Notes: generated by a model from the sequence alone, not told the origin. A DNA stretch of 64,000 nt from Streptomyces sp. NBC_00572 (GCF_026341815.1 NZ_JAPENX010000003.1:310001-374000); one strand, 5' to 3'. Shown: positions 16,403 to 25,903, numbered from the stretch's first letter. Made by a program: numbers and translations.

Positions 16403-17496
16403 GCGGCGGTCGCTCCCCGCTGCGTCGCGGCGGCGGTGACCCGTGCCGCGTGCGTCGGTGCGTCCGGAACGTCGGCGGGACGCCCGTTCGCGAACTCCTT
16501 GCGCAGCACGGGCACGACCTCCTCGCCGAGGATGTCGAGCTGCTCCAGGACGGTCTTCAGGGGCAGGCCGGCGTGGTCCATCAGGAAGAGCTGGCGCTGG
16601 TAGTCGCCGACGCTCTCCCGGAAGGTCAGGGTCCGCTCGATGACCTGCTGAGGAGAGCCCACCGTCAGCGGGGTCTGCTCGGTGAAGTCCTCCAGCGACG
16701 GGCCGTGACCGTACACGGGTGCGTTGTCGAAGTAGGGGCGGAACTCCCGTCCTGCGTCCTGGGAGTTCTTCCGCATGAAGACCTGGCCGCCGAGGCCCAC
16801 GACGGCGTCCTCCGGGCGGCCGTGGCCGTGGTGGGCGTACCGCCGCCGGTACAGCTGGACCATGCGCCGGGTGTGGTCGGCCGGCCAGAAGATGTTGTTG
16901 TGGAAGAAGCCGTCGCCGTAGAACGCGGCCTGCTCCGCGATCTCCGGGGACCTGATGGAGCCGTGCCAGACGAACGGCGGGACGCCGTCCAGCGGCCGGG
17001 GTGTCGACGTGAAAGCCTGCAGGGGCGTACGGAACGTGCCCTCCCAGTCCACGACGTCCTCGCGCCACAGCCTGCGCAGCAGCGCGTAGTTCTCCTTGGC
17101 GAGGTTGATGCCCTGACGGATGTCCTGTCCGAACCACGGGTACACCGGGCCGGTGTTGCCGCGCCCCAGCATGAGGTCGACCCGGCCGTCGGCCAGGTGC
17201 TGGAGTGTCGCGTAGTCCTCCGCGATCTTCACCGGGTCGTTGGTGGTGATCAGCGTCGTGGCGGTGGACAGGATCAGCTTCTCGGTGCGGGCGGCGATGT
17301 AGCCGAGCAGGGTGGTCGGGGACGAGGGGACGAACGGCGGGTTGTGGTGCTCGCCGGTCGCGAAGACGTCCAGGCCGACCTCTTCGGCCTTGAGGGCGAT
17401 GGCGATCATCGCCTTGATGCGCTCGTGTTCCGACGGAGTACGGCCGTCGGTGGGGTCGGGGGTCACGTCCCCAACGGTGAATATGCCGAACTGCAT
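16399..17496 (-). CDS. LLM class flavin-dependent oxidoreductase (CE1758-type)
   Basis: 365 residues from the ATG at 17496. It has the luciferase-like TIM-barrel pattern: MQFGIFTVGDVTPDP at the N-terminus, FATGEHHNPPFVPSSPTTLLGYIAA in the bacterial-luciferase style, LMLGRGNTGPVYPWFG, and a C-terminal SPQQVIERTLTFRE. The enzyme would use FMNH2 and O2 for monooxygenation, fed by the reductase encoded by the overlapping downstream gene. A GGAGAG lies about 11 bases upstream of the start. Substrate unknown. Confidence 0.92.
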   Translation of the reverse strand: MQFGIFTVGDVTPDPTDGRTPSEHERIKAMIAIALKAEEVGLDVFATGEHHNPPFVPSSPTTLLGYIAARTEKLILSTATTLITTNDPVKIAEDYATLQHLADGRVDLMLGRGNTGPVYPWFGQDIRQGINLAKENYALLRRLWREDVVDWEGTFRTPLQAFTSTPRPLDGVPPFVWHGSIRSPEIAEQAAFYGDGFFHNNIFWPADHTRRMVQLYRRRYAHHGHGRPEDAVVGLGGQVFMRKNSQDAGREFRPYFDNAPVYGHGPSLEDFTEQTPLTVGSPQQVIERTLTFRESVGDYQRQLFLMDHAGLPLKTVLEQLDILGEEVVPVLRKEFANGRPADVPDAPTHAARVTAAATQRGATAA

Positions 17497-17600
17497 GAAG
17501 TCTCTGCTCTCCTGGTCATGTCTGGATCCTGCGGCGGTGGCGGCGGCCATGGCCGTGGCCGTGGAAGGCGGGGTGACGCCAGGGTTCCGGCATCACCCAC

Positions 17601-17634
17601 CGCGGCAGCCGGGCCGGTTCCCCCGGCTGCCGCG
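17601..17634 (-). terminator. Hairpin terminator after alpha/beta hydrolase gene
   Basis: CGCGGCAGCCGGG (17601-17613) pairs perfectly with CCCGGCTGCCGCG (17622-17634) around an 8-base loop, 41 bp beyond the hydrolase stop codon. No U-tract. Confidence 0.75.
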
Positions 17635-17674
17635 CGGCGATGCGCTCACCCCGTGTGAACCGGCGGGTGGGGCG

Positions 17675-18511
17675 TCACTTCGCCAGGAAGGCGAGGAGGG
17701 CGGTGTTGACCTCCTCCGCGTGGGTCCACAGCAGGCCGTGCGGGGCGCCCTCGATCTCGACGTAGTCGGCGGAGGGGAGCGCCTTGTGGAAGGGGCGCGA
17801 GGTGCCCTCCGCGGGCAGGATGCGGTCGGCCGTGCCGTGCAGGATCAGGGCGGGCACGTCGACGGCCGGGATGTCGGCGCGGAAGTCGGTGTACCAGGTC
17901 GACGGGGCGGCGGACGCGGCGAAGAAGCCGCCGCCTGCCGCGGTGTTCCAGCTGTTGCGGACCGCTTCCTCGCTGATCCGCGTGCCCAGGTTCTCGTCGA
18001 GGTTGTAGAAGTCGTTGAAGAAGGCCGTGTAGTAGGCGTAGCGGTCGGCCTTGACGGCGGCGACGATTCCGTCGAAGAACTCCTTCGGGGCGACGCCGGC
18101 CGGGTTGTCCTCGGTCTTGAGCAGGCAGGGCTCCAGGGAGGCCAGGAAGGCGACCTTGGAGACGCGGGCGGAGCCGTACGTGGACACGTAGCGGGCGACC
18201 TCTCCGGTGCCCATGGAGAAGCCGACGAGGACGGCGTCGTTCAGGTCGAGGGTCTCCATCACGGTGTTCAGGTCGGCCGCGAAGGTGTCGTAGTCGTAGC
18301 CGGTCGTCGGCTGCGAGGACTGCCCGAAGCCGCGGCGGTCGTACGTGATCACGCGGTGGCCGGCTTCGAGGAGCGCGGCGCTCTGGCGCTCCCAGGAGTG
18401 GCCGTCGAGCGGGAACCCGTGGATGAGGACGACCGGCTGCCCGGCGCCGTGGTCCTCGTAGTAGAGGTCGATGGGGGTGGTGTTCTCCTGGCCCACGGTG
18501 ATGTACGGCAT
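17675..18511 (-). CDS. Alpha/beta hydrolase, non-heme chloroperoxidase type
   Basis: 278 residues, ATG at 18511. LIHGFPLDGHSW forms the oxyanion loop, S99 sits in LVGFSMGTGE, D229 in LILHGTADRILP and H258 in IEGAPHGLLW, a complete triad. Motifs and length match cofactor-free bacterial haloperoxidase/esterase proteins, which hydrolyse esters and can form peracids from acetate and H2O2. It stands alone, with 296 bp of empty sequence upstream. A hairpin follows the stop. Confidence 0.92.
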   Translation of the reverse strand: MPYITVGQENTTPIDLYYEDHGAGQPVVLIHGFPLDGHSWERQSAALLEAGHRVITYDRRGFGQSSQPTTGYDYDTFAADLNTVMETLDLNDAVLVGFSMGTGEVARYVSTYGSARVSKVAFLASLEPCLLKTEDNPAGVAPKEFFDGIVAAVKADRYAYYTAFFNDFYNLDENLGTRISEEAVRNSWNTAAGGGFFAASAAPSTWYTDFRADIPAVDVPALILHGTADRILPAEGTSRPFHKALPSADYVEIEGAPHGLLWTHAEEVNTALLAFLAK

Positions 18512-18759
18512 GGCTTGTCTCCTCGATGCGAAGTGGCTGGTCCGTGCGTCGGTGCGGTACGGAACGCCGCCACGCTACGGTCGGGGAAGCACCGCCTGTT
18601 GTCTCGCCACGCACTGCGTCTTGCCCATGAGTGCAGCGTTCTGCCTGCTCCCGCGATTCCTGCCTGTGGTTGTGCCTGGAGGCAGAAACGACCCGCTGCT
18701 TGGCTGGTCGGGGCGGGCGGGAACGCGGGCCCGACTGTGGCAGCACAAACCGCCTTGCC

Positions 18760-18779
18760 GCCCACCCCGAAGGGTGGGC
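18760..18779 (-). terminator. Hairpin terminator after the second hydrolase gene
   Basis: GCCCACCC (18760-18767) and GGGTGGGC (18772-18779) pair perfectly around CGAA, 28 bp past the stop of the hydrolase ending at 18808. The rest of 18512-18807 shows no gene. Confidence 0.65.
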
Positions 18780-18807
18780 CGGCACGGCCCCCGAGCCTGG
18801 CCATACG

Positions 18808-19533
18808 TCAGTGGGCGGTGGACCGGACCACGTCCTGGATCAGTTCGGCCACGGCCTTGGGCTGGGCGAGCATGACCAGGTGCGAGGAGTCGACCTCGAC
18901 GGTGGTCATGCCGGCACGCTTGTAGCCGTAGCGCTCCACATCGGGGTTGATGGTCCGGTCGGAGGTGGCGACCAGGCCCCACGAGGGCTTGCTCTTCCAC
19001 GCCGCGACCGGCGCCGCCTCCGCGAAGGCCCTTGCGGCCAGGGGGCGCTGGGAGACAGCGAGCACCGCCGCGAGCTCGGGGGCGACGTCCGCGGCGAAGA
19101 CCTCGGGGAACTTCTCAACCTCCACCGAGACGTCGGTGCCGGTCTCGTCGGACCCCGCCACGGGAAACGGCGTGTAGACGAGCGCGTCCGCGAGGCCGGA
19201 GTCGGGGAAGCGCCCCTGCAGCTCGCCGAGGCTCTCGCCCTCCTCCAAGGCGTATCCGGCCAGGTAGACCAGCGCGCGGACGTTGTCCTCCGCGCCGGCG
19301 AGGGTGATGACGGCGCCGCCGTAGGAGTGCCCCACGAGGATCACGGGGCCTTCGACGGCACGGACGACCGAGGCGATGTACGCGGCGTCGTCGACGAGGC
19401 TGCGGTTGGGCACCGCCGGGGCCACCACCTTCAGACCGGCGGCGGTCAGTTCGGGGATGACGCGGGCGTAGCTGGAGGCGTCGGCGAAGGCGCCGTGGAC
19501 CAGGACGACGGTGGGGCGGGCGTGTCGGGACAT
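18808..19533 (-). CDS. Alpha/beta hydrolase (EstC/salicylate-esterase-like, HGAFADAS type)
   Basis: 241 residues, ATG at 19533. VVLVHGAFADASSYARVIPEL is the oxyanion region, S70 lies in LVGHSYGG and the catalytic His near residue 219 in VDSSHLVMLAQP. This is the compact alpha/beta hydrolase_6 group related to plant methyl-ester hydrolases. It is closely similar in layout to the secreted hydrolase at 23593-24420, and its C-terminus matches a relic at 33171-33224. It heads a cluster of minus-strand genes and is followed by a terminator hairpin. Confidence 0.92.
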   Translation of the reverse strand: MSRHARPTVVLVHGAFADASSYARVIPELTAAGLKVVAPAVPNRSLVDDAAYIASVVRAVEGPVILVGHSYGGAVITLAGAEDNVRALVYLAGYALEEGESLGELQGRFPDSGLADALVYTPFPVAGSDETGTDVSVEVEKFPEVFAADVAPELAAVLAVSQRPLAARAFAEAAPVAAWKSKPSWGLVATSDRTINPDVERYGYKRAGMTTVEVDSSHLVMLAQPKAVAELIQDVVRSTAH

Positions 19534-19585
19534 GAGTGAACTCCTCGGGGCGTGGTCGGGGTGTGGAAGGCGGAAGCGTCGTGTC

Positions 19586-19912
19586 TCACAGGCCGAAGCG
19601 TGGGCGGCGCGTCTCGGGCACCAGGTCGGCGTACTCGGGGTGTTTGCGGATCCACCCCCGGATGAAGGGGCAGTACGGCAGGACGTGCAGTCCGCGTGCG
19701 CGGGCGTCGTCGAGGGCTCCCTGGGCGAGCAGACCGCCCAGGCCCCGGCCGGCGAAGCGCGGATCGATCTCGGTGTGGATGAACGCGATCTCGCCCTCCG
19801 ACTCGTCCTCCGAGAGGAAGTACTCGGCGAAGCCTGCGGTCTCGGTGCCGTCGTCACCGGCGAGGACCTCGTACCGGGACTTCTCGGGGCGGTCCACTAC
19901 CTGCGGTTCCAT
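19586..19912 (-). CDS. GNAT-like N-acetyltransferase (YjdJ/DUF4442-type small form)
   Basis: 108 residues from the ATG at 19912. The small Gcn5-related fold is shown by AGFAEYFLSEDESEGEIAFI for the central strands, TEIDPRFAGRGLGGLLAQGAL for the acetyl-CoA loop (R-G-x-G) and LHVLPYCPFIRGWIRKHPEY near the C-terminus. This matches the short YidJ/YjdJ-like acetyltransferases of about 95-110 residues. A substrate cannot be inferred. It lies 52 bp upstream of the HGAFADAS hydrolase gene on the same strand. Confidence 0.88.
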   Translation of the reverse strand: MEPQVVDRPEKSRYEVLAGDDGTETAGFAEYFLSEDESEGEIAFIHTEIDPRFAGRGLGGLLAQGALDDARARGLHVLPYCPFIRGWIRKHPEYADLVPETRRPRFGL

Positions 19913-19955
19913 GGGTGCTCCTGTGCGCTTGCGGTGTACAGGGTGTAGGTGGTGT

Positions 19956-20687
19956 TCAGAGCGTGCGGCGCACGCCTGCCTGACGTTCCAGGTTCCGGAG
20001 CTGGACCGCGAGGTCGCCCTCCACTGCGGCGTGGGCGGGGCCACTGCGGCCGATGGGCAGGACCTCCTCGCTGCGCATGTCCTCCAACATCAGGGCGAAC
20101 GCGGCGTACATCGCGACGAGCGCCACCAGGAGTCCGAGAACCCCGGACGTGCGCGTGAGCCATTCGGCGCCGGTGAGACCCGACAGACCGGTGGCGGCCC
20201 AGCGGGGCAGGGAGACCGCCAGGACGAGCCACAGTGCGCGCTTGGGCCGGGTCACAGCGGTCATCAGCGCCCCGAAGCAGAGGAGCGCCAGATTGAAGAC
20301 GCCAAGCACGCGCGGACCGTCGGCCGCGCTGCTGAACATGACGAGTGCGTAGGCCAGCCAGCTGCCGGCGAAGACGGCCATGAGCGTCGCCGCGATCACG
20401 TCACGGGCGCCGAAGGCCAGGATGCTCACGAGGAACTGCAGGGCGAAGGCGGGCAGTACGCAGAGGGCGACGGCGCCGCGTGCCTCGGCCTCGAAGAGCC
20501 CGAGCTGCATGCATCCCGTCATCACGGAGGCGATCGCCACCGTGAAGAAGCCCAGCGGCATGGGTGAGGCGATGGGTCGCAGGTTGATCCGGGTCATCGA
20601 CCGGAGGTCCGGCTCGAAGCGGCGCCCCGGGTCGGCGTCCGGCCCGCCGGCGGGCCCGTCGTCGGCGGGGGCGGAGTCAGTACTCAT
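19956..20687 (-). CDS. GPR1/FUN34/YaaH (SatP-type) acetate uptake transporter homologue
   Basis: 243 residues, ATG at 20687. After a 38-residue hydrophilic start comes ASPMPLGFFTVAIASVMTGC, the N-P-x-P-L-G-type signature of the family. Six membrane helices follow (residues 45-205), with ALCVLPAFALQFLVSILAFG and YALVMFSSAADG recognisable. Members transport acetate or succinate, or sense ammonium/acetate. The usual Asn of NPxPLG is replaced here (SPMPLG). It sits just downstream of the amidohydrolase gene, 15 bp after its stop. Confidence 0.82.
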   Translation of the reverse strand: MSTDSAPADDGPAGGPDADPGRRFEPDLRSMTRINLRPIASPMPLGFFTVAIASVMTGCMQLGLFEAEARGAVALCVLPAFALQFLVSILAFGARDVIAATLMAVFAGSWLAYALVMFSSAADGPRVLGVFNLALLCFGALMTAVTRPKRALWLVLAVSLPRWAATGLSGLTGAEWLTRTSGVLGLLVALVAMYAAFALMLEDMRSEEVLPIGRSGPAHAAVEGDLAVQLRNLERQAGVRRTL

Positions 20688-20702
20688 CGTGGGATCTCTC
20701 GT

Positions 20703-22607
20703 TCAGTGCTCGAAGCAGGGGTCGAGGAACGGCGGAGGCGTCTCGGGAGTGGAGCCTCGGGCGACGCGCCACCGGCGGTGCTGCTCGGACTCGGCGACGG
20801 CCTCGGCCACGAGCGACGCCTGGCGGGCACCGCTCTGGTAGCCACCGAAGTGGGCCACCGGGCTCCACTCCGGGCTGACCGGCGGGACGGCCTCGTCGAG
20901 TCCCTCGTACTCCGCGGTCGCGTAGACGATGCGGCCGCCGACGACGGTCAGCACGGACTCGATCTCGGGGATGACGTCCTCGGGCACGGTCAGGAAGTCG
21001 TCGGACAGGATCGTGAGGTCGCCGTACCAACCGTCCCGCAGGCTTCCCTTGACGTCCTGCTCGCCGGTGAGCCGGGCTCCGCCGCGCGTGTAGAGGTCGA
21101 GGGCGGTCTCGCGGTCGATCCGGTTGCCGGCCGGGTGGAGCGCTGTGCCGCCGACAGTGCGCCCGGTCACCAGCCAGTGGAGTGCGACCCACGGGTTGTA
21201 CGAGGAGACGCGGGTGGCGTCGGTTCCTGCGGCGACGGTCAGGCCCCGGTCGAGCATGGCCCGGACCGGCGGGGCGTGGGCGGCGGCCTCGGCGCCGTAG
21301 CGGTCACGGAAAGCGGTGCCCTGGAAGGACATGCGGTTCTGGACGGATACGGCGCCGCCGAGGGCGGCGATCCGGTCCAGGCTGTCGGCCGAGACGGTCT
21401 CGGCGTGGTCGAAGAGCCAGCGGTTGCCGCCAGGGAAGAGTCCTTCCTCCGCGAGCTTGTCGAAGACGGCCAGGTCGCGGCGGATCGTCTCGTCGTAGGT
21501 CGCGTGGAGCCGGAAGCCCCAGCCGTTCTCAAGGAGGAGCCGGACGGCCTTCTCGAACTCCAGCTCATATCCCCCCAGTTCGGGGCGGGGTTCGGAGAAG
21601 TTCTCGAAGTCCGCGGCGGCCCAGGTGAGGTTCTCGCCCGCGCCGTTCAGCCGGAGCCACGCGTCCCCGTCCCCGGGCTTGACCATCTCGGTCCAGCGCT
21701 TCAGGTCGGCGAGCTCCTGACCGGCCGTCTGCGGGAACAGGTGGTACGCGATCCGCAGGGACAACTCCCCCGACCTGGCGAGGTCGACGACCGTGGCGTA
21801 GTTGTCGGGGAAGTTCTGGAACCCGCCGGCGGCGTCGACCGCGGAGGTCAGCCCGAAGCGGTTCAGCTCGCGCAGGAAGTGACGGGTCGACGTGCGCTTG
21901 TCGGCCTCGTCGAGGGCCGGCGCCTTCGCCAGGGTCGAGTAGAGGATGAGGGCGCTGGGCGCCGCGAGGAGGACGCCGTTGGGTTCGCCGTCCCTTCCGC
22001 GTACGATGTGGCCGCCGCGCGGGTCTGGCGTGTCACGGGTGAATCCGGCGGCCCGCACCGCGGCCCGGTTCATCAGGGCGGACTGGTACACGTGCAGGAC
22101 GAACACCGGGGTGTCGGGGGCGGCGGCGTTCAGCTCGGCGACGGTCGGCATCCTGCGTTCGGCGAACTGTTCCGCGGTCCAACCGCCGACGACCCGGATC
22201 CACTGCCCCTTGGGCGTACGGCCGGCCTGCTCGCGCAGCATGGCGAGGGCGTGGCGGAGGCTGCGTACCCCGTCCCAGCGCAGCTCCAGGACGTAGTTGA
22301 GGCCGCCCCTGATGACGTGCAGGTGCGAGTCGTTCAGGCCGGGGATCACCCGGCGGCCGAGGGCGTCGACGACCTTGGTCCCCGGGCCGACGAGGTGGGC
22401 GAGGTCGTGGTCGTCGCCGAGGGCCGCGACCCGGCCGTCGCGGATCGCGACGGCGCGGGCCTCGGGACGGTCGGGGTCGCCGGTGAACACCTTCGCGTTG
22501 CGGACGAGGAGGTCGACCTGCGCGTGTTCCTGGCGCAGGGCGGGCACGAGGCCCGCGACGGGCATGCTCGGCGACGGCCCGGTCATGCGAGTCGACGGCC
22601 CGGTCAC
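20703..22607 (-). CDS. YtcJ-type amidohydrolase
   Basis: 634 residues from the GTG at 22607, which overlaps the stop of the upstream lipase gene; an ATG at 22586 is the alternative. The metal site begins with IPGLNDSHLHVIRGG. Further ligands are expected in LHATYDETIRRDL and FDHAETVSADSLDRI, and AAGTDATRVSSYNPW supplies the C-terminal Asp. Amidohydrolase_3/YtcJ enzymes hydrolyse amides or formamides on varied substrates. Position in a run with lipase and hydrolase genes suggests joint breakdown of an ester/amide compound. Confidence 0.9.
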   Translation of the reverse strand: MTGPSTRMTGPSPSMPVAGLVPALRQEHAQVDLLVRNAKVFTGDPDRPEARAVAIRDGRVAALGDDHDLAHLVGPGTKVVDALGRRVIPGLNDSHLHVIRGGLNYVLELRWDGVRSLRHALAMLREQAGRTPKGQWIRVVGGWTAEQFAERRMPTVAELNAAAPDTPVFVLHVYQSALMNRAAVRAAGFTRDTPDPRGGHIVRGRDGEPNGVLLAAPSALILYSTLAKAPALDEADKRTSTRHFLRELNRFGLTSAVDAAGGFQNFPDNYATVVDLARSGELSLRIAYHLFPQTAGQELADLKRWTEMVKPGDGDAWLRLNGAGENLTWAAADFENFSEPRPELGGYELEFEKAVRLLLENGWGFRLHATYDETIRRDLAVFDKLAEEGLFPGGNRWLFDHAETVSADSLDRIAALGGAVSVQNRMSFQGTAFRDRYGAEAAAHAPPVRAMLDRGLTVAAGTDATRVSSYNPWVALHWLVTGRTVGGTALHPAGNRIDRETALDLYTRGGARLTGEQDVKGSLRDGWYGDLTILSDDFLTVPEDVIPEIESVLTVVGGRIVYATAEYEGLDEAVPPVSPEWSPVAHFGGYQSGARQASLVAEAVAESEQHRRWRVARGSTPETPPPFLDPCFEH

Positions 22608-23557
22608 GCCAGGGCCTTGCGCAGGGTGTCGACGGCGAGACCGATGGCGAGCTCCGCGCCCTGCGTCTCGCGCAGCGCGTTCAGCATGACGAAGTCGTGA
22701 ATGACCCCTTGGACGCGAAGGGCGGTGACGGGGACTCCGGCGGCGCGGAGCTTCGCCGCGTACGCCTCGCCCTCGTCGCGCAGGACGTCGGCCTCGGCGG
22801 TGATGACCAGGGCGGGCGGCAGGCCGGTGAGCTGCTCGGTGGTGGCGCGCAGCGGCGAGGCGGTGATCTGCGCGCGCTCGGCCTCTTCGGTCGTGTACTG
22901 GTCCCAGAACCACTTCATGGCGTCGCGGCGCAGGAAGTAGCCCTCGGCGAAGGCGTGGTACGAGTCGGTGTCGAAGCTCGCGTCGGTGACCGGGTAGAAG
23001 AGGACCTGGTGGGTGAGGCGGACATCGCCGCGCTGCTTGGCCATGAGGGTGAGGGCGGCGGTCATGTTGCCGCCGACCGAGTCGCCCGCGACGGCGATCC
23101 GGGTGCCGTCGAGGTCCTTGTGGTGTCCCTCGCGGGCGATCCACTGGGCGACGCTGTAGTTCTGCTCGATGGCGACGGGGTAGCGGGCCTCGGGCGAGAG
23201 GTCGTACTCGGGGAAGACGACGGCCGCACGGGTGCCGACGGCGAGTTCGCGGACGAGCCGGTCGTGGGTATGGGCGTTGCCGAAGACCCAGCCGGCGCCG
23301 TGGATGTAGAGGATGACGGGGAGCGGGCCGGTGGCGCCGCGCGGGCGGACGATGCGGGCGCGGACGTCACCGGTCGGGCCGCCGTGGACGGTGACCCATT
23401 CCTCGTCGACGGCGGGCAGGGGGACGCCTTCACCGCTCTGAACGCCGTCCACGGCCTTGCGGCCGTCCGCGACGGGGATCTGGTAGAGGTACGGCGGCTG
23501 GGCGGTGGCGTCGGCGAAGGCCTGGGCGGCGGGTTCGAGAGTCGGTGTGTTCGGCAT
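22604..23557 (-). CDS. Alpha/beta hydrolase, hormone-sensitive-lipase family
   Basis: 317 residues, ATG at 23557. The HSL signature is clear: YIHGAGWVFGN (HGGGW-type oxyanion), S160 in AVAGDSVGGNM, an Asp in ITAEADVLRDEGEAYA and His in QGVIHDFVML. The N-terminal PPYLYQ and G(x)KAVDGVQ segment matches the lid region of the paralogue at 30981-31967, which instead has a Cys nucleophile. The stop overlaps the amidohydrolase GTG by four bases, so the two are co-translated. Confidence 0.93.
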   Translation of the reverse strand: MPNTPTLEPAAQAFADATAQPPYLYQIPVADGRKAVDGVQSGEGVPLPAVDEEWVTVHGGPTGDVRARIVRPRGATGPLPVILYIHGAGWVFGNAHTHDRLVRELAVGTRAAVVFPEYDLSPEARYPVAIEQNYSVAQWIAREGHHKDLDGTRIAVAGDSVGGNMTAALTLMAKQRGDVRLTHQVLFYPVTDASFDTDSYHAFAEGYFLRRDAMKWFWDQYTTEEAERAQITASPLRATTEQLTGLPPALVITAEADVLRDEGEAYAAKLRAAGVPVTALRVQGVIHDFVMLNALRETQGAELAIGLAVDTLRKALA

Positions 23558-23592
23558 GAGGGTTCTCCTTCGTAGGACGTACGGGTGGGTGC

Positions 23593-24420
23593 TCAGCGGA
23601 TGGCGCGCGCGGCGTCGAAAATCACGTCGGTGACCACCGCCGGGCGGGAGACGGCCACGGCGTGCGACGCGTCCACCTCGGTGGTGCGGGAGCCGGCGCG
23701 CCGGGCCATCCATCGCTCGGCTGCCGGCGGGATGTTCTTGTCGGCGGTGGCGATGAGCGCCCAGGACGGGATCGTCTTCCACGCCGCTTCCCCGGCCTTC
23801 TCCTCCAGCGCGGAGGTGGCGACCGGGCGCTGGGTGGCAGCCATGACCGCCGCGTCGGCGGCGGGGACGTCGGCGGCGAACTGACGGTGGTACTTGGCCT
23901 GGTCGATGACGAGTTCGGTGCCGGTGCCACCGCCGGGCAGCGGGTACGACTGCGGGTTCACCGTCTCGCCGAGGGTGGAGCCGGGGAACTTGGCGGCCAG
24001 CTGGGCCGCGCTCTCGCCCTTGTCGGGGGTGAACGCGGCGATGTAGACGAGGGCCTTCACGCGGCTGTCGCCCACGGCGGCACCGCTGATGACAGCGCCA
24101 CCGTAGGAGTGGCCGACCAGGACGACGGAGCCGTCGACGCCGGCCAGCACGCCGCGGAGGTAGGCCGTGTCGTCGGCGAGACCGCGCAGCGGGTTGGCGG
24201 TGGCGACGACGGGGTAGCCCGCACGGCGCAGACGCTTGATCGTGCCGCTCCAGCTGGATGCGTCGGCGAACGCCCCGTGGACCAGGACGATGGTGGGCTT
24301 GGGCGCGTGCCGGTCGGTGCCTGCGGCAGGCGAGCTGGCCGTGGGTGCGGCGCCGATCAGGGTGGCCAGTGTCGCGGGCAGGGCGAGGGCGAGCGTGAGG
24401 GTGCGCTTCGTGGGAAGCAT
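23593..24420 (-). CDS. Secreted alpha/beta hydrolase (HGAFADAS type)
   Basis: 275 residues, ATG at 24420. The N-terminus (MLPTKRTLTLALALPATLAT) is a Sec-type signal peptide ending near residue 30. The mature domain has IVLVHGAFADASSW, S105 in LVGHSYGGAV and a C-terminal VDASHAVAVSRP carrying the catalytic His. It parallels the cytoplasmic hydrolase at 18808-19533, suggesting in-island duplication with gain or loss of the signal peptide. It lies 35 bp upstream of the HSL-type lipase gene. Confidence 0.92.
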   Translation of the reverse strand: MLPTKRTLTLALALPATLATLIGAAPTASSPAAGTDRHAPKPTIVLVHGAFADASSWSGTIKRLRRAGYPVVATANPLRGLADDTAYLRGVLAGVDGSVVLVGHSYGGAVISGAAVGDSRVKALVYIAAFTPDKGESAAQLAAKFPGSTLGETVNPQSYPLPGGGTGTELVIDQAKYHRQFAADVPAADAAVMAATQRPVATSALEEKAGEAAWKTIPSWALIATADKNIPPAAERWMARRAGSRTTEVDASHAVAVSRPAVVTDVIFDAARAIR

Positions 24421-24475
24421 GTGCGGTTCCTTGTCGGGTGCTTGGGTGGGCGCGGAGGGACGGGCGGCGGTCGCC

Positions 24476-25903
24476 TCAGAGGCCGTACGCCTCAAGGAGG
24501 CGCAGCCAGACCTCGCTGACCGTCGGGAAGGCGGGAACGGCGTGCCACAGACGCTTGAGCGGGACTTCTCCCACGATGGCGACGGTGGCCGTGTGGATGA
24601 GTTCGGTCGCCATCGGGCCGGTGAGCGTGCAGCCGACGACGACTCCCCGCGTCTCGTCGACGACGAGCTTGGCGTGACCGCGGTAGTCGTCGGCGTACAG
24701 CGCGGCTCCCGCGACGTCGTCGATGCGGTACTCCACCGCGCGTACCGCGATACCCGCTTCGCGTGCGGCGCGTTCGGTGAGACCGACGCTCGCGATCTCG
24801 GGATGGGTGAACACGGCCTGCGGGACGGCGACGTGGTCGGCCTCCGCGTTCCAGGCCATCCGACCGCCGGTGCCGGCCGGATGACCCACGGCCCGCTCGG
24901 CGATCGCCGCGGCACAGGCGCGGGCCTGATACTTGGCCATGTGGGTCAGCGGCGCCCGGTGGTTCACGTCGCCGACGGCGTAGAGCCAGTCCCCGTCGAG
25001 GACGGTGACGCGGCAGGTGTCGTCGACCGGGAGCCAGCCACCGGCCGGCAGGCCGACGGTCTCCAGACCGAGGTCCGCAGTACGCGGGCGACGGCCGACC
25101 GCGGCAAGCACCTCGTCGCACACGAGGGTGGCGCCGTCGTCGGTCTCCACGGTCACGGCGAGGGTGGTCTCGTCACGAGCGACCCGGGTCGCCGAAACCC
25201 CGAAACGGATCGTGACGCCCAAACCAATCAGACCGCGGGTCACCTCTTCGCCGGCGCACGGCTCCCAGCCGGTCAGCAGGGCCTGGTCGCGGACGAGCAG
25301 GGTGACGGAGGAGCCGAGCGAGCGCCACGCGGTGGCCATCTCGCAGGCCACCACTCCCCCGCCGATCACGACGAGTCGCTCGGGCACCACATCGGCCGTG
25401 GTCGCCTGCCGGTTGGTCCACACACCGATCCGGTCGACCCCTTCGACCGGCGGCAGCACGGGTGCCGTGCCGGGGCTGAGGACGACCGCGAGCCGCGCCC
25501 GCAAGGTACGGACCGCGCCGTCGGCCCCGGTCACCTCCACGCGGCGTTCCCCGGCGAGCCGCCCGTGCCCTCGTACGAGAGGTATGCCGGCGCCGCTCAG
25601 CCAGTCGGCCTGACCGGTGTCGTCACCGCGGCCGGTGAACCGGTCGCGGCGGGCCAGGACGTGCGCCGGATCGAGCGCCCCGGTCACCGCCTGCCGTGCC
25701 CCGTCGACCGACTGTGCGGCCTCCCTGGCCGCACCGGGACGCAGCAGGGCCTTGCTCGGCACGCATGCCCGGTAGGAACACTCGCCGCCGACCATCTCGG
25801 CCTCGACGACGACGGCGGTCAGCCCCGACCGGACGACCCGGTCGGCGGCGACTTCTCCGCCCGGCCCGCCGCCGACCACGACGACGTCGTACGTGTCCTC
25901 CAT
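24476..25903 (-). CDS. FAD/NAD(P)-dependent disulfide oxidoreductase, mercuric/lipoamide reductase class
   Basis: 475 residues, ATG at 25903 overlapping the dps stop (ATGA). VVVVGGGPGGEVAADRV binds FAD, C42-SYRA-C47 in VGGECSYRACVPSK is the CxxxxC redox pair, LVVIGGGVVACEMATAW binds NAD(P), and LYAVGDVNHRAPLTHMA is the second FAD motif. The dimerisation domain lacks the usual H-P-T-x-E base; the tail ends AVPAFPTVSEVWLRLLEAY, so the His-Glu pair of lipoamide dehydrogenases is not evident. Coupling to dps suggests a role in thiol or redox homeostasis. Confidence 0.92.
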   Translation of the reverse strand: MEDTYDVVVVGGGPGGEVAADRVVRSGLTAVVVEAEMVGGECSYRACVPSKALLRPGAAREAAQSVDGARQAVTGALDPAHVLARRDRFTGRGDDTGQADWLSGAGIPLVRGHGRLAGERRVEVTGADGAVRTLRARLAVVLSPGTAPVLPPVEGVDRIGVWTNRQATTADVVPERLVVIGGGVVACEMATAWRSLGSSVTLLVRDQALLTGWEPCAGEEVTRGLIGLGVTIRFGVSATRVARDETTLAVTVETDDGATLVCDEVLAAVGRRPRTADLGLETVGLPAGGWLPVDDTCRVTVLDGDWLYAVGDVNHRAPLTHMAKYQARACAAAIAERAVGHPAGTGGRMAWNAEADHVAVPQAVFTHPEIASVGLTERAAREAGIAVRAVEYRIDDVAGAALYADDYRGHAKLVVDETRGVVVGCTLTGPMATELIHTATVAIVGEVPLKRLWHAVPAFPTVSEVWLRLLEAYGL